Shown piece by piece: positions 1-12,479 of a DNA stretch of 64,000 nt (position 1 is the stretch's first letter; each line of letters opens with the position of its first letter). This DNA comes from Hypericum androsaemum (Eukaryota > Streptophyta > Magnoliopsida > Malpighiales > Hypericaceae): positions 11,528,428 through 11,592,427 of the forward strand of contig OZ023194.1 in assembly GCA_963995505.1 (NCBI GenBank), given 5' to 3'. The position numbers and the translations under genes are program-made. Under the pieces are notes generated by a model, which did not search any database, was not told the DNA's origin, and was given only the letters and a program-made list of their open reading frames with translations.

Positions 1-358
1 TCTGTATAATCCTTGTAAACTGCAGACTTCGACTGCTATCCTGTACAGAAAGTCTTTAATGACTACCAACAGACACTTCAATCGATCAATCAATTGGTGG
101 GGTTGGTTCTAATTTAACCGGAAAATACTTATTGGAAATACGTTGTTACATCCTACCCATGTCATATATATATATTTTTAAAAACCTTAACGTATGACTT
201 GACGATTACTTGGATTTTTCAAGCAATTGATATATCTTTAAATTAATAAATTTTCATAGTTCTAATAATCTCAATTTAATATATATATATTTTTTGGTTA
301 GGGTACTCACGGTAGACTTCCTTTCCACGGTTGACACACCTATATATATATATGTGCA
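1..358. other. AT-rich upstream region of the F-box gene
   Basis: No coding sequence seen. Short alternating TA runs occur near 165-175, 280-290 and 340-352. The last lies only a few bases before the ATG at 359, so it is probably not a usable TATA box for that start unless the 5' leader is very short. Confidence 0.5.
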
Positions 359-1549
359 ATGGCAAAAAAAGAAGAGCCAGCCAGCCCTATGAATATGCAT
401 ATGATGGGTCCTGGTCCGAGTCTCTTGTCCCTCCCGGATGCGCTAATTCAGGAGATCATGTCTGGGTTGCCTCTGAAAACCGTGTTTTCCTGTAAGCATA
501 CTTGCAAGCGTCTGCTGGGTCTGGTCTCCGATCCCGAATTCTCCCTCCTCCACCTCCCGAAGTCGCGGACCACCTTCCTCTATGACTTCCCCGCTGGCTG
601 CCTCTCCCTATTTGATCCCCGAGCCAACCAACTGATTGTGCTCCGTGCTCACCAGTGCGGAGCAAAGTTTGTCAATTCATGCAACGGCTTGCTTTGCCTC
701 CTCTCCCCCCTGGGTGAAGTCACTGTATGCAACCCGATCTTGGGCGAGTTTGTGACTCTACCCCAACTTATTATTAGTAACGAGAGGGAAGTTTGTGGTG
801 TTGCCATTGGATTTGCTGCCAATGAGAAGCGTTTCAAGGTGTTGGCTATTACCTGCCACGGCGAGCTACCTCGCGACTACGAGGCTTGGATTTACGTGAT
901 TGGCAGTGACACTGCATCCTGGCGGAGTGTTGGACCAACCCCTTTCGACCCTGGTCATTTTGCATTCCGTGTTATATACATAGACACCTATGTGAATGGG
1001 GCTGTTCATTGGCTCGACACTGGGTATCCGTTTGCCATACGTGCTTTCAATTTCGAGTCCGAGCAGTTTTATGAGCTTGCAATGCCCGACGATCTTTCCG
1101 TGTAAGATTGGATTAGTGAAGGGATGCCTTGCTCTCACTGGAATACGGTTGGATGCCTTGCGTGGGGAAGACTGGATTATGAAAGACTACGGCGCGGAGC
1201 GGTCTTGGACTAATGTTTCGAGGGTGGGTGCTGCAAAAAGGCTAGTCGGGGGGGACGGGATGGTGGCAGCGGAGGAGAGGTTTCCGAGCACTGAAATTCA
1301 AGTCGTTGCTCACGTACCAAGTCTGGTTTCACTCGGGTTTATTGCCAACCGAGAAAATGTCGAGGTACTAATCCTTTGTGATCTGCTTCTTTTCATTTTG
1401 GACGAAATTTCATAAGATAATCAAGCGTCAAAAAGTTTTTTGGATATCTATTGAATGATCTCTCCCAGCACGAGAAGTTGCAGATCTCAGAATTTTCGCA
1501 GCCGATCCGCGAAATCGAGCACAAGCTAGAAGAAGAAGATGAGCAGTAG
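359..1549 (+). pseudogene. F-box / F-box-associated-domain protein, frameshifted
   Basis: F-box proteins are the substrate receptors of SCF ubiquitin ligases. From the ATG at 359 the frame runs 248 codons to a stop at 1103-1105. Residues about 22-65 form an F-box (SLPDALIQEIMSGLPLKTV), followed by FBA-type blocks such as SCNGLLCLLSPLGEVTVCNP. The family's next block is found in another frame just after the stop (GLVKGCLALTG, then EDWIMKDYGAERSWTNV), running to a stop at 1413-1415. The likely C-terminus (LLNDLSQHEKLQISEF ... EEEDEQ) lies back in the first frame and ends at 1549. At least two frame changes are therefore needed, near 1090-1110 and 1365-1440. The second is beside homopolymers (aaaaa and tttttt). 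This is either a recent pseudogene or two sequencing errors; no GT-AG intron repairs the first break. F-box genes of this class turn over quickly, so a pseudogene is credible. Confidence 0.75.
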
Positions 1550-2600
1550 AAGGATGGTGGTGGTTTAGATTTGATTATGTAACATGTTTAATCAATTATC
1601 CGACATCTGTTTATTTTCTTTTGGAAAGTAAAGATTTAAAACTATTTCCGAGTTGGAACTGTTGATTCCTGTAAAAATCACTTATGTTACATGTTTAATC
1701 AGGGTTCCAAGTATCCCACATCTGGTTATTTTCTTTTGGTGATACATGTTGCATTCTGTTGGAAACATGATCAAGTGTTACCATGAGGAAGTTCATCGTC
1801 TTGTCTTTGAGTGTTCGTTTCTAGCAGCAAGCGTGTCGGATTCTTTCGAATGTCGGATAAGATAACGAGTAAGCTTGAACTCCCGAGTGGCCCTCGAAAG
1901 CTGAGGGATACTACAGTTGCAGCAGGTTGATCTTTCTTAATGATGTGGAGATTGTTTGTGTACTTCTTAAGTGTGAGGAACCATGGGAAATGACGAGGAT
2001 TTTTCTTGTGGGTCTTTTGGTGGGATTTCGCTCTACTTCAGAGGCTTAAGAGTTAAAATCCACCTCAATCTCCAACCATCTGTCATAAATCGAGTAAGTT
2101 ATTTTAGTCTAATAAATGAATTTAGAGTTCAATTTTTTAAATGCAAGAGTGTAAAAGATTTATTGAGAGAGTTTATCATCGATAAAAAAAAATCTACAAA
2201 TTTGAACTTAAATTTATCGATTTAGTAAATGTTGAGTGGTTTTAAAAAATATATATAATGAGGTAAAAGATTGGTTTTGACATAACCAAAATATATAATG
2301 TCAATCAACTTGTGCTTAAACTCATGCCAATCAAGGCTTTCATGTAAGTTAATTAAATAAAAATATTTTAATTTAATAGAAATTTTCCACGCCTTTGGAG
2401 AGATTCAAGGCAACCACTTTTGCTAGAAGAAGTTTTGTAACAAACTAAACATGACTAACAAAAGTGCCACAATTTCAGCCAACAACCATATACAAGTGAA
2501 AATAGTCCACGCCATTCTCCAAACATTTTCCAGCAATATTTTTATTTTAAAAATAAATAAATTTTTTGAAATAATATAATTTTTTCAACAATCCCCTACT
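1550..2600. other. Intergenic, no gene seen
   Basis: Contains an imperfect direct repeat about 105 bp apart (1577-1625 and 1682-1740, both with taacatgtttaatca followed by catctg-ttattttcttttgg). From 2100 on it is AT-rich. No coding homology recognised. Confidence 0.4.
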
Positions 2601-3159
2601 TATTTCAAAAGTTTAAAAACTTTTCTTTCTTCCCGGATTAATTCCTTGGATGTAAGTATTTCGGATCTAGTGTCTCGTAGACTATGAACCAGTCCTTAGA
2701 CGTATAGAGAAAGCATACAGTGTCATGATGAAGTTAATGAACTTCTATGAATCATGAAGACTATGGTGTATACCTGAACCCTATAAATCACACTTCACCC
2801 CTGAACACTATAAATCACACTTCATCCCATCTATTCTTGTCGTTGTCGCTATTTTACGCTTTTTGGCCCTGCGCATAGCTAATTGTTCATGAGTGCTCTA
2901 GAGATTAAGCCAAAATCTCATGCAAGCGGCCTACTCGACACTCATATAAGTGACATCATCAAGTGTATATTGCACTTTATACACCACCCTCAAGGGCTAT
3001 GAGAATCATTAAAAGCTTTAATGCTTAACCTCTACAGTGCAATCTAGCACTTTCACATACACCATAGGAAGAGACTAATTAGTGCTAGTGGGATTAACTC
3101 GTGACTTGTTGTTTACCTATATGAACCTCCTTCATGGGATCTCCAATCACAGAGGTTGG

Positions 3160-3290
3160 GTTGCCATCACCGTTAATCTAACAATTGGCTTAAGTCTCAT
3201 ACCCCTCGATGTTTCATTTGTGACCCTTCTACACAAGGGCTCTGTCAGAAGATTGGCCAAATCTACTATGACTTCACAAATTCAATGAAA
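3160..3290 (-). mobile_element. C-terminal tail of a Ty1-copia polyprotein (relic)
   Basis: Read on the minus strand, this gives VDLANLLTEPLCRRVTNE followed by TSRGMRLKPI. It matches the end of plant Ty1-copia RNase H regions, which typically read ADxLTKxL...SRGMGLKPI. The T-to-E change in the usual LTKPL motif and the lack of an open frame upstream (3290-5700 is stop-rich) show that it is dead. Any LTR would lie to the left (about 2600-3160), but I could not define TG/CA ends. What is seen is the peptide; the family name rests on general knowledge of copia elements. Confidence 0.5.
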
Positions 3291-3299
3291 TATTTCATC

Positions 3300-4620
3300 T
3301 CATAGTAGTACTACTCAATCACATTTTGTTTAATCGAATATATCAATTTTTTGCCATTAAAAGCTTATATTTAGCTATGGCTATTACCACTTGGTAACCT
3401 CAATTCATCGACATTTAAAATGTCGGTTTCAACCCCCTAAGGAATATACAAATTTTTAACCATTGGAGTTTATCACCATTCAACTCTAGAGCTATACGAG
3501 CTTTTTACGTCATAGTAGTTCTTGCTACCATGGTTAATTTCCACATAATCATCACCTCCAACGGCGAACACGTAACCATTGGTACATCACATCTGAACAC
3601 GAAATTTAGTCAACATCATTGTATTTTTTAATACAATGGATATTCACAATATTCGATACCATAATATATGATATCTCTCAAATATTTTATTATATTAGTT
3701 CATCCCAATATACAATATTGAGGTTATGAGCATATATACTCACTCCTCACTTTCTTAAAATATGATCATCATGTAGTTCTCTATTTTAATAGAGTCCGTC
3801 TCAAGATTACGATCATCACGTAGAATTAACCTCAAAATATTCAAGTAATTATATTGCCAATATTGGGCATATTTAACCCCCACTATTTCAACACATGACT
3901 TCATCCTCTCAAATCGAAAATTCTCATATAACAATTTTTTTCTATCAAATAGTATATTTTCTCAAGCATATATAGGATGAAAAAAATAATTATTATACAA
4001 TAGACAATAATTACATTACTATACCATCAAGTTCATATACATGAAGTATATCCTTTAGTAGTGTCCAATTATGATACTTCACACACACATATATATAGTT
4101 TCTCCAAATCATCTCAATTCTCAATTGAGGTTAACACAGACTTAAATCTCTACTCATAATGAAAACTTTCATAATAAGCATTTTAATACTCATTTAATCA
4201 TATAACTCAACCAAAACATTACGAATTGCATACACTTTATTATCTCAAATAACCCAACAATTTAAAATTTTCTTTTTTTTAGTGTTCTAGGTGCCAAACC
4301 GGAACTTCATCTACGTACTCAACAAGAATAAGAGAGCTCATTTAATGTAGTCATTCTTCCACGCTATAATTCCATAATGCGAGTGAAATAAACTAATATC
4401 ACATGCACTGACTTCTCCTTAAAATTCAACAAAACTAGACAATAAATTCTACAAGTAGATTACCTAACTTCTCTATACTCATTGATCGCCAATCCACATA
4501 CCAAATATAAATATGTGCACACACTTGCATAGAAATAAGCTTACTCGTTATTATAATATTCTCAATACCAGTTTAGAAAAGTGGTATCATACCTGGAGTT
4601 TTTCTACAACATTCGATCAC
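3300..4620. other. AT-rich decayed repeat DNA
   Basis: No gene seen. Base composition and the absence of any long frame suggest old retrotransposon or other repeat sequence adjoining the copia tail. Confidence 0.35.
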
Positions 4621-4629
4621 TCTACAGTC

Positions 4630-4850
4630 ACAGTGCTCAAGTTAACCGGTTCATCAGCTTCATTCAAAACTGGACTATATCCTCAGTCGATACTTAGACT
4701 TCGTCAAACTCGTTCATCAGTTTTACACAGAGCTGGATTACCCTCTGTCTATACTTAGACTTTGTCAAACTCGTTCATCAATTTTATCCGAAACTGGATT
4801 ACCCCTCTGTCTATACTTAGACTTCGTCAAACTCGTTCATCAATTTCATT
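4630..4850. repeat. Tandem repeat, 61-62 bp unit, about 3.5 copies
   Basis: The string cttagactt(c/t)gtcaaactcg recurs at 4693, 4754 and 4816, giving spacings of 61 and 62 bp. Each unit also contains cgttcatca and aactggatta-like segments. Units differ by small substitutions, so the array is not brand new. Confidence 0.75.
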
Positions 4851-4869
4851 TGAAACTCCACAACCTCCT

Positions 4870-6510
4870 AGCAACTCTTTGTAAGACAGAAAATGTCATG
4901 CCTCCAAATTCCAATATATAATGACGCAACTACGAATATAGTAGGAGTAACATACCATCTAAAAATTAGACGATTATAAATCATTCCATCAAGTATGATA
5001 ATATCATGACAGATACAAGCCAAATTATTAGGAATTATATATTCAATCGATCATTCTCAAGCTCAGATTAATATACTGTTATCCCCTTTTTTTCAAAACT
5101 TATTTTACAGTTTAAACTAATTCATAATCTCAAGTTATGAACAACATATAATTTTTCTTTTAAATAACCAAGCAACAGAATACTTAATCCAACTAATGTC
5201 ACTGTCCCGTGACATTCAATTGTATAAATAATTCGGTTATGCCGAGAAAATTGTATCGTATTTCCAAGGAATTTATCACTCTAATATATTCACATATTTA
5301 TTTGTGTAACATACACAATTTATTTTTATTATTAGGTTTTATTCCTCAACAAGAAACGGTGGTTATCATCCACACCAAAAGAAAAACGTATATTCTCTGG
5401 ATATCGCACCAATAAAGATGATTATTATTTGTAATTATCTTCAACCAAATAGTGGTTAACTTAAATAATAGAATTTCCTTCTACCATGGAAACTCTATCC
5501 GCTGTACAAGTCCACTATATATATTCAAGCACTTAAATACCATCTATTATAATAATAAAAAATTCAAAATAACTTCGCAAGTTTTGCCATGGAAAACGGA
5601 AACGTAACCGAAATACACATAACAATAGCAACCGTTTTCATAGCCACAAAAATTATAGCACCTCACAATTCACACGGAACAAGCACGACATATTGTTAAT
5701 ACCAATCCCCATTAGAGCTAAGACATGTTATCATATGTCAATGACTTAAGCCCAAACAGGAAATAGATATCGTACTCCATCGCCCGACGAGCTCGTGTCG
5801 CCACTGCTAAAAAATCAATATCATATTCCCACCCGAGTCGGAGGCCTTCTAACTTGAGCTAGATCTCGCCTCCTCTCCCAACCGTTACGAAATTAAATAT
5901 TAAATCATGTTATGTAGTGTACCTTTTTTTTTCTTTCTTAATTGAGTATTTAACAGCAGTAAATTGAAAATACTCGTAAATATCAAGTGTGTGTAACTGT
6001 GCCGCACCCCTGATCTATTTGAGCCCAAAAACCAAATGCGTAAAACAAACAAATTCGACAAGCACATTGGCCATTCTCATATAAATATACCGGACCCATC
6101 CGAAGGAACAAAGACACGTTTGGTTGTCATTGCAGAGGTTATTATCATGTCCCTAACAAATACTTCAACAACTAGGATAGATTAACAGGTTCAACAACAA
6201 ACCAAATATGTAACATCACCAAGTATTACGACAATAAAACCCAAGGAACAATTAACTGAGAAAAATTAATTGCCGTAAAATCTAGACGAGGTGGAAAAGA
6301 GGAAAGTAAGGAGGACCTGAAGGAGATGATTTTTCCGAATCGGTTAAACCTGTTCTCGAGCTGTCATTCGGTGATGTCCCAAGCCAAACCCTGACGAATA
6401 CCTTGTACTCTTTCATCCCTCTCAACACAGCCTACATTCCTTGATCTCACCCACACTCGAAGCAGAAAACTAGTCCTAAAATTAGATTGAGATCACTAAA
6501 AACTTCCAAT
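4870..6510. other. Intergenic, nothing recognised
   Basis: AT-rich with short open frames only. A pyrimidine/GC-richer stretch near 5760-5890 shows no coding match that I can recognise. Confidence 0.35.
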
Positions 6511-6758
6511 AAAATAGTCCTAAGATTGTTGGATAAATTGGAAATTTTAGTAAAAAATGGGAAACAAATTTTGATCTGAATCATGTCAAAGGACATTGTA
6601 CTTAGGACCATTTCACCCGTATGTGTAGATCCCAGCATTAAATAGATGCCAAGATAAAATAAAATAGTCCTAAGATTGTTGGATAAATTGGAAATTTTAG
6701 TAGAAAATGGAAAACTAATTTTGATCCAAATCAAAGAATACTGTAATTAGGACTATTT
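6511..6758. mobile_element. Possible MITE with 12-bp inverted ends and a duplicated arm
   Basis: The left end aaatagtcctaa (6512-6523) is the exact reverse complement of ttaggactattt (6747-6758). A block of about 75 bp beginning aaaatagtcctaagattgtt is repeated directly at 6511 and 6661, offset 150 bp, with few changes. A related inverted motif (ttaggaccattt) lies near 6610. This suggests a small inverted-repeat element, or one copy nested in another. No target-site duplication was identified. Confidence 0.4.
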
Positions 6759-6759
6759 A

Positions 6760-7730
6760 TTTTATTATAAGTAATGAGCCATGGAAAACACTCGATTCTA
6801 AATATTATTAAAAATTTAGAGGCCGAACCCACCTAATTAATGTAGATAATTTCAATAATTTTTTATGTGTAAACCTATATCACTCCAAACGAAATTCCCT
6901 CCGTAGGGACAACTTTTATATTGTCCCCACTCAATCCAAAACCTATAAGAGAGAGTACAAGGAGCTAGATCCTGGAACAACGCCTAAAATGCATCGCCCA
7001 TAAATTATCGTGCCACTCTAATAATCGACAGAAATCAACTAATATCTCAAACCAATTGCAGCTTTCTTAATAGCGTTGAAGAAATCCGAGATAATTTTGA
7101 TACATTAGGAAGTGATGCACAATTTCCTCTGTTTTAATAAGTCCACAACTTTTTTGACCACTCTCTACTTCTCATGGAATGAATTTGAGACCTCTTTTCT
7201 TATACTTCCTCTCTCCTATTTTTACAGAAATGTTATCATTAAAATATCTCTTAAAAGCTAAGCATTTAGTAAATTATAACCATGTGAAAGACAACCTCAA
7301 CGAGAGATTGTTGACCCAACTCTTCCCACGAAACTTGGACAAAATAATATGAAGTGTTCCCTTCTTCCTCTCTCCCCTTTCACATGAGAAGTTATTTTTC
7401 TCTTTTCTTTTTTTTCCTTCAGAAAGTGACCCATAGGTCTATCATTATAATAATAGGTTAGAGGATATAGACACTAAAAGCAATTACATAGGTAAATCAA
7501 CAGAAAATTTAGACATGAAAACTAAACTATAACAATGATTCCACACTACTCAAAGGTAACGGGCAACTGTAAAATGCGGTGTTTTATATATAATATTTAG
7601 TAAAGAAGATGATCAAAATATAAATAGTTGGTGACCCAATTGTAATAAACCAACCACTCCTAGCCCCATTAACCACATCCCACCTTCTCAGCCATGAAAG
7701 AAGGAAACGATTTCATTTAAGGCAGTCCTT
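6760..7730. other. Intergenic, nothing recognised
   Basis: AT-rich sequence with no coding homology, no clear repeat and no structured RNA visible by eye. Confidence 0.35.
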
Positions 7731-7734
7731 GGTT

Positions 7735-8005
7735 GGAGCTTGGTAGGCATATGGGCTTAGTTGATGAAGGAAAATGTCATTTTGACTCGTGAGCACAAGA
7801 TAGAGCCTAATGTCAAGCACTACGGATGCAAGATAGACTAGACGAAGCTGAACAGCTTCTCGAGTGTATGCCTGTGGTACCTGATGTTTCCACTTGGGTT
7901 GCCTTGCTAGGTGCCCGTAGGAAACACGGTGACGTTGGAATGGGAGAGAGATTGGGAAGAAGCCCCTCAGGCTTCAGCCTGTCCACGAGTATTGCTATCA
8001 AATAT
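7735..8005 (+). pseudogene. PPR protein fragment (PLS/E-domain type), degenerate
   Basis: Pentatricopeptide repeat proteins bind organellar RNA. A readable block of about 50 residues is RLDEAEQLLECMPVVPDVST, then WVALLGARRKHGDVGMGER. This is the classic last-repeat/E-domain region (RLDEAExLLExMP...WxxLLGACRxHGDxExGE). The preceding sequence resembles GLVDEG..F.S and EPNVKHYGC, but it is broken by in-frame stops (for example near 7788 and 7804), and nothing before or after continues the protein. There is no start codon, organelle-targeting region or upstream repeat array nearby. It is a dead fragment of a larger gene, probably moved here by a transposon or left by decay. Confidence 0.7.
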
Positions 8006-8009
8006 TTAT

Positions 8010-9580
8010 GCATCTAAAGGTTTATTGGGATCATTCATTAGCAATTGTAGGATCTCTCTTCCTCTCTCAGAAAAATTCTAAATAGCCAAGGTTCGCCCGA
8101 AACTTCGAGAATCGTTGTGCTACGATCTTGGAAGCAACCGGTCGTTGTATTTTGGGGACGATTGCCGTAGCCCGTAAGCACTGAATACGTGACAATCTCG
8201 TCTTACGGAGAAAGAGTTCAACTCTTGCCTCGACTAAGATTCTAATCAAGTACACCAACTCCGATACAAACAACAATGATTACATAAAGGTGCAAATATC
8301 CTCTACCTTTTTCTTCCAATTATTTTCCTCCACCGCAAATATACTTATACACTATGAAATTGGGAGCTCGTTTTCGGTCTATAAGAATTTTTCTTTTTAA
8401 CCATCCGAATTATTGTATTTTAACTGCAAAAATTGATACAGAGAGCCTTTCGATTTTAAGAAAAAATGCGCCTATTTTAAAATTAATCAAACTTTAAATA
8501 GAATTGTTCTCATGATTTATCACATGAAAAAAAATTTCGTAGCTAAATTTATTTTTCAAAAGTGTTCTAATCCGACGGAGAATTTTACAATGGTCATAGT
8601 CAGGATTTTATTATTTTTGTTTTATAATAAATCCTACGTAAACTATTTTGATACGGAATAATCACGATAAAATTACTCCGAATAAAATAGTACTGAATAA
8701 GTTGCTTGGCCATTTTATTAATGCGAGTTGCAGAGCAGCTTTATGGCTTTACATGTGCAAACAGAGATCTGGTGAATTGGTGTCAGATTTTAGTGAGATA
8801 CTATTTTTTTTATCAGCATTTTGTATCAATACATGTTATTTATAAATAATGACTAATTCAAAGTTTTTTTTATAAATTTTTAGTCGAAGTTCACCGATAA
8901 GATTGAAATATAGATCTTCATCAATTATTTCTATGCTATGTGTGATTAGATCGAATGACGCTAATATGACATGTGGTGGTCTCTCTTAATAATCGTTTGG
9001 TTCGTTGAGGGGATACCGACCGGTCAAGCGAGTCTATTTAGCGTAAATTCTAATTTCTAGTATAATCTAAACGAGTTTCTGGGACACGTGACTAAACTCG
9101 ATAATTGATTGTTTCTGCTGATTCTTCATGATTTAATGGTAATAATGTCTCCAGGGGATGGATCTTTTATTAATCATTTGGCATTCAGCAACAAGATCCG
9201 GAAAACATATAGGCTGCGTTAGCAGGTGGAAAAATTATAAATATTGGATATTACACAGCGCAATTTTGGAGAGAGTGCATTGAGCGGGGACTAAAGAAAT
9301 CTTGTCCATAGGTGGGGACTAGATTTTGGGCCATCAGATTCATTTGTAAAAAAAAATCTTCAAATCTGATAGTCAATACCCAATCAGGGGCATTTTTGAC
9401 ATTTTCACACAAAAAAGATACCCAATTAATACTCCCAGGAAAAAAAGATACTAATTAATACCAATTAAACACAACTCACCATCTCCCACGTCTCTTCCTC
9501 TTCTTCTTCTCTCTCTCCCTCTCTGTTTTCCAAATACCAATTCATATCATCAAAAATCTATTTTTCTTCCCTCCCTACCC
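8010..9580. other. Intergenic, nothing recognised
   Basis: A slightly GC-richer stretch at 8080-8270 (complex, non-repetitive) looks like transposon-derived non-coding DNA but could not be assigned. The rest is AT-rich, with a pyrimidine tract near 9490-9530. Confidence 0.3.
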
Positions 9581-9582
9581 AC

Positions 9583-10430
9583 TTAATTATAAACCCAGAT
9601 CATCCAAAATATATTTTTCCGTTGGAGTCGCGGCCCGTACAAGGAGGATCCACACGGCTTCTTGAGGTTTGTTGGCGATGACGACGGCAGGAGGTTTGTT
9701 GACACATCTTGAAGAGTGATGGTCATTTCACCATCAGCCATATGGAAGGTGTGCGTCTCAGGACGCCATCTCTCCACCAATGCAGTTATCAAAAACCAAT
9801 CGATGTGCTTTATAAATCCAATACACCACACATGCCCAAAACCCGATTCAGCCAAATAACGTGCAAATCTCGCGTTCTTAACTGGCCTCTGTTTGAATTC
9901 TCGACGACGAACTCTTATCGGTTCGTCAAATTTGTTATTGAATGCCTCTCCACGTTATTTTTTAACCTACACAAAGTTTCACAAATTAATAAAATATATA
10001 ATTGAATACAAGTTTTTAACAACAAAAAACAGTGGTGAGGTATTATGTTTTGCTCTGCTTCATTTCTTTTATCAAATTATTTTTCATCCCGATTATTAAC
10101 TAGGTTAACTAATATAAATTTGGGTGATTTTAAAAATATAGAATTTTTTCTAACAAAATTTTTACGTCGCTTCATCTAAATTTCAAAATAGATAAAATAA
10201 CAAAAAACGGTGATGAGGTAGTTCATATAATTGAATACAAGTTTTTAACAACAACTGTCATATCACGACTAAAAAAGTTTTGAACTATTTTACAAACAAT
10301 TTTATACTATACGAACCTCGTTAGTCCATATAGCCCTTGCACGATGAACATTAGATAATGTTAACAATTCTCTAGATTGCGATGTTCTTTCATGTCCGAT
10401 GAAATCAGACGAACATGGGCGTTGCTCCAT
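9583..10430 (-). pseudogene. Plant mobile domain (PMD/MAIL-type) gene, partial or broken
   Basis: The family comprises PMD proteins, including Arabidopsis MAIN/MAIL1, and many transposon-borne relatives. A first exon can be built at 10317-10430 (ATG at 10428-10430, 38 codons, ending ...LSNVHRARAIWTNE with GT after it). After a gap of about 360 bp, an open stretch from about 9950 down to 9583 reads PVKNARFARYLAESGFGHVW, then LITALVERWRPETHTFH and GEMTITLQDV. These are the highly conserved PMD core motifs (W..ITALVERWRPETHTFH..GE.TITLQDV). After QDV the expected GLPxxGxxV block is missing and the sequence becomes unlike the family, so the protein is truncated to about its N-terminal third. The acceptor of exon 2 is weak and uncertain. 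It could be a host-type PMD pseudogene or a piece of a PMD-carrying transposon. Confidence 0.65.
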
Positions 10431-10439
10431 CTGTAACAA

Positions 10440-12060
10440 AAATAACAATCATTTAAATTGCTATTTTTTTTATCAATAAAAAAGAATTCTGTCTAAGCAT
10501 CTTTATAATCATCAACTTACTAGATTTTTATACAAGTCAAGAAAACTACACGAGTATAGTATAATATATTGTTTGCCAGGTAGCACAAAATATCGTAATA
10601 TAATTCTGTCTTGGACCAATTTCCTATTAACAAAACAAGTAGAAAGTAAATGTAAATTAATCAAAATATTTTTTTTAACAACTTCAAATATCCTTTTCCA
10701 ATCACACACTAAAGAAAATATTTAATGAATGATGCAATTATTAGATAACAAGCTAAACAATAGCGTTTTTGTTTTACCCAAAGAATGTATAAGGAAACAA
10801 AAAAAGAACGAATCGGAAACATGCAAATTGGGGATGCCTCGTCAAATTGGGAGCCTTTCTAAAAAAAAGAAAGTATAACCGAAAATGCTTAAGGTGGAAC
10901 GTTTCTAATGTAAAAAAAAAAGTATAACCGAAAACACTTAAGGTGGAGCGTTTCTAATGTTCAAAAAATAGCTGGGATGTCAAATCAGAAACATGCAATA
11001 TCGAAAAAGAGAAAATTAAGGAAATTCCTTGGGTCTCCGGTGGTCGGGGATTGGGCTTCCTTGGATCTCCGCTGGTCCGGTCCGGTCCGGGTCGGCCTAC
11101 TTTGGGTCTGTGTTGGTAGGAATTTAAAAGAGAGGAAATTAGAGGAGAGGAAAATTTTTTTACTCAAGGAGGCGGAGAGGAGCGGCAAACAGCATAGAGG
11201 AAGGAGGAGATAGGAGGTAGGGTTTAATTGATTTTTTTTTCAATTACATAAATAACCCTGGTAAAAATATAATTTTGAGGGTAAAATTGTAAGCTTACCT
11301 TTCTAATTTTTTGGCCGGCTTTTTCTGGCTTTTTTGACCAGCTTTAAAACGCTCTGCCTGGATCGGTTTTTGGCCAGAATTTTTGGTAAAAAAAGGCTCG
11401 GTATTAAAAAAATTCTCCAGGCTTGGTTTTTGGTATAAAAAAAACGCACCCGGGGGAGCAGTTTTTGGTATAAAAAAATGCTCGGGGAGCAGTGGTTTCG
11501 TGCGAAGCGAAAAACGATCCCAGTTGAGCAGTTTCCGGCTCGACCCCAGACAAGGAAAACATTCCCTGACAACCCCATTCAAAAAATTGTTGGGGAAATA
11601 AACCCCCATTTGGAAAATTGTCCAAAAGATTCCAGATTGGGTTCTGACAGGTAAAATCATCCTGAATTGAACTGTTTTATTTATTTTTTATAAGTAAATA
11701 TTTATTAATAAAAACTACTATCTTTATTTAGTATCTAGCAAAGGCAGGAATGAAAAACTAAATACGCTTAAAACTGGCACCCTAACAAACCTTTGAGCCC
11801 AATAATAAGATCAAGTGTCGGTTGCCGAACTCCGTGACGTGATATCTTGCACCAGAATAACCATTCTCGAATTGGATAGAGAATAAAATTAATTAAAAGT
11901 TTTTTTGTTGTACTTAACCTCATCAAAATTAAGATTACGAATTAAAAATTCAAAAGTCATATATTGCACTAAATAGTACAAACCAAATTTTTTCATACAT
12001 ACCTCTCCTGGTATGAGTAAAAGTTACATCTTCCAAGTTATTTAGTATAAATTTTTTTCA
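10440..12060. other. Intergenic, nothing recognised
   Basis: Two near-identical 45-bp segments around 10870-10905 and 10918-10955 (agtataaccgaaaa.gctta aggtgga.cgtttctaatgt) form a short tandem duplication. At 11300-11660 there is a low-complexity stretch with repeated ggtttttggtataaaaaa and ctcgggga motifs and open frames in several phases. This is composition-driven, with no protein match. Confidence 0.35.
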
Positions 12061-12470
12061 AGAGCTGGAAATTATCTTTGCCTTTTCTGGCAATCTTTGC
12101 TTGGTTTCCTTCTTCCATCTTTCTCACTTCCATCTTCCTCACTTCCATGTTTTCTTTCTTTTTTATTTTGTCACTTCCATCTCCGTTTATCCTCTCCCGT
12201 CTTCATCCTCAACCTTCAACCCCCAGTTTATCCCATCCCTCGCCCAGATCCGAGCTCAGATCGTCGTCAGATCCTCCTCCGATCGCTATTTCTCTAGTAC
12301 TCCCCACTGTCAGACCCACCTCTTTTCTCGGACCAAGGGGCCGCCGCGAGGACCACCTGTGCGAACAAGCCGGCAAAGGCTCCTTTCGGTGCGGGGGCCG
12401 AGCTGGAGGGGCTGGCCGCTCCGGTGGTCACCCCTCCGGCCTGGACGTGCTGGTTCCTCCATGTTAAAAA
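12060..12470. other. Pyrimidine tract followed by a GC-rich island of unknown origin
   Basis: 12080-12230 is a C/T-rich tract (repeated cttccatctt-like words). 12230-12460 is unusually GC-rich for this neighbourhood, like a 5' UTR plus first exon or a captured gene piece. Frames are open in more than one phase, but none gives a domain that I recognise. Confidence 0.3.
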
Positions 12471-12479
12471 ATTTATATT

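Noticed and set aside
7735..8005. A functional short PPR protein
   Set aside because: Stops interrupt the upstream part of the repeat, and no start, targeting peptide or repeat array exists.
11295..11660. Minus-strand frame of 121 codons and overlapping frames in both directions
   Set aside because: Low-complexity repeated ggtttttggtat words keep several frames open at once; no domain or codon pattern supports a gene.
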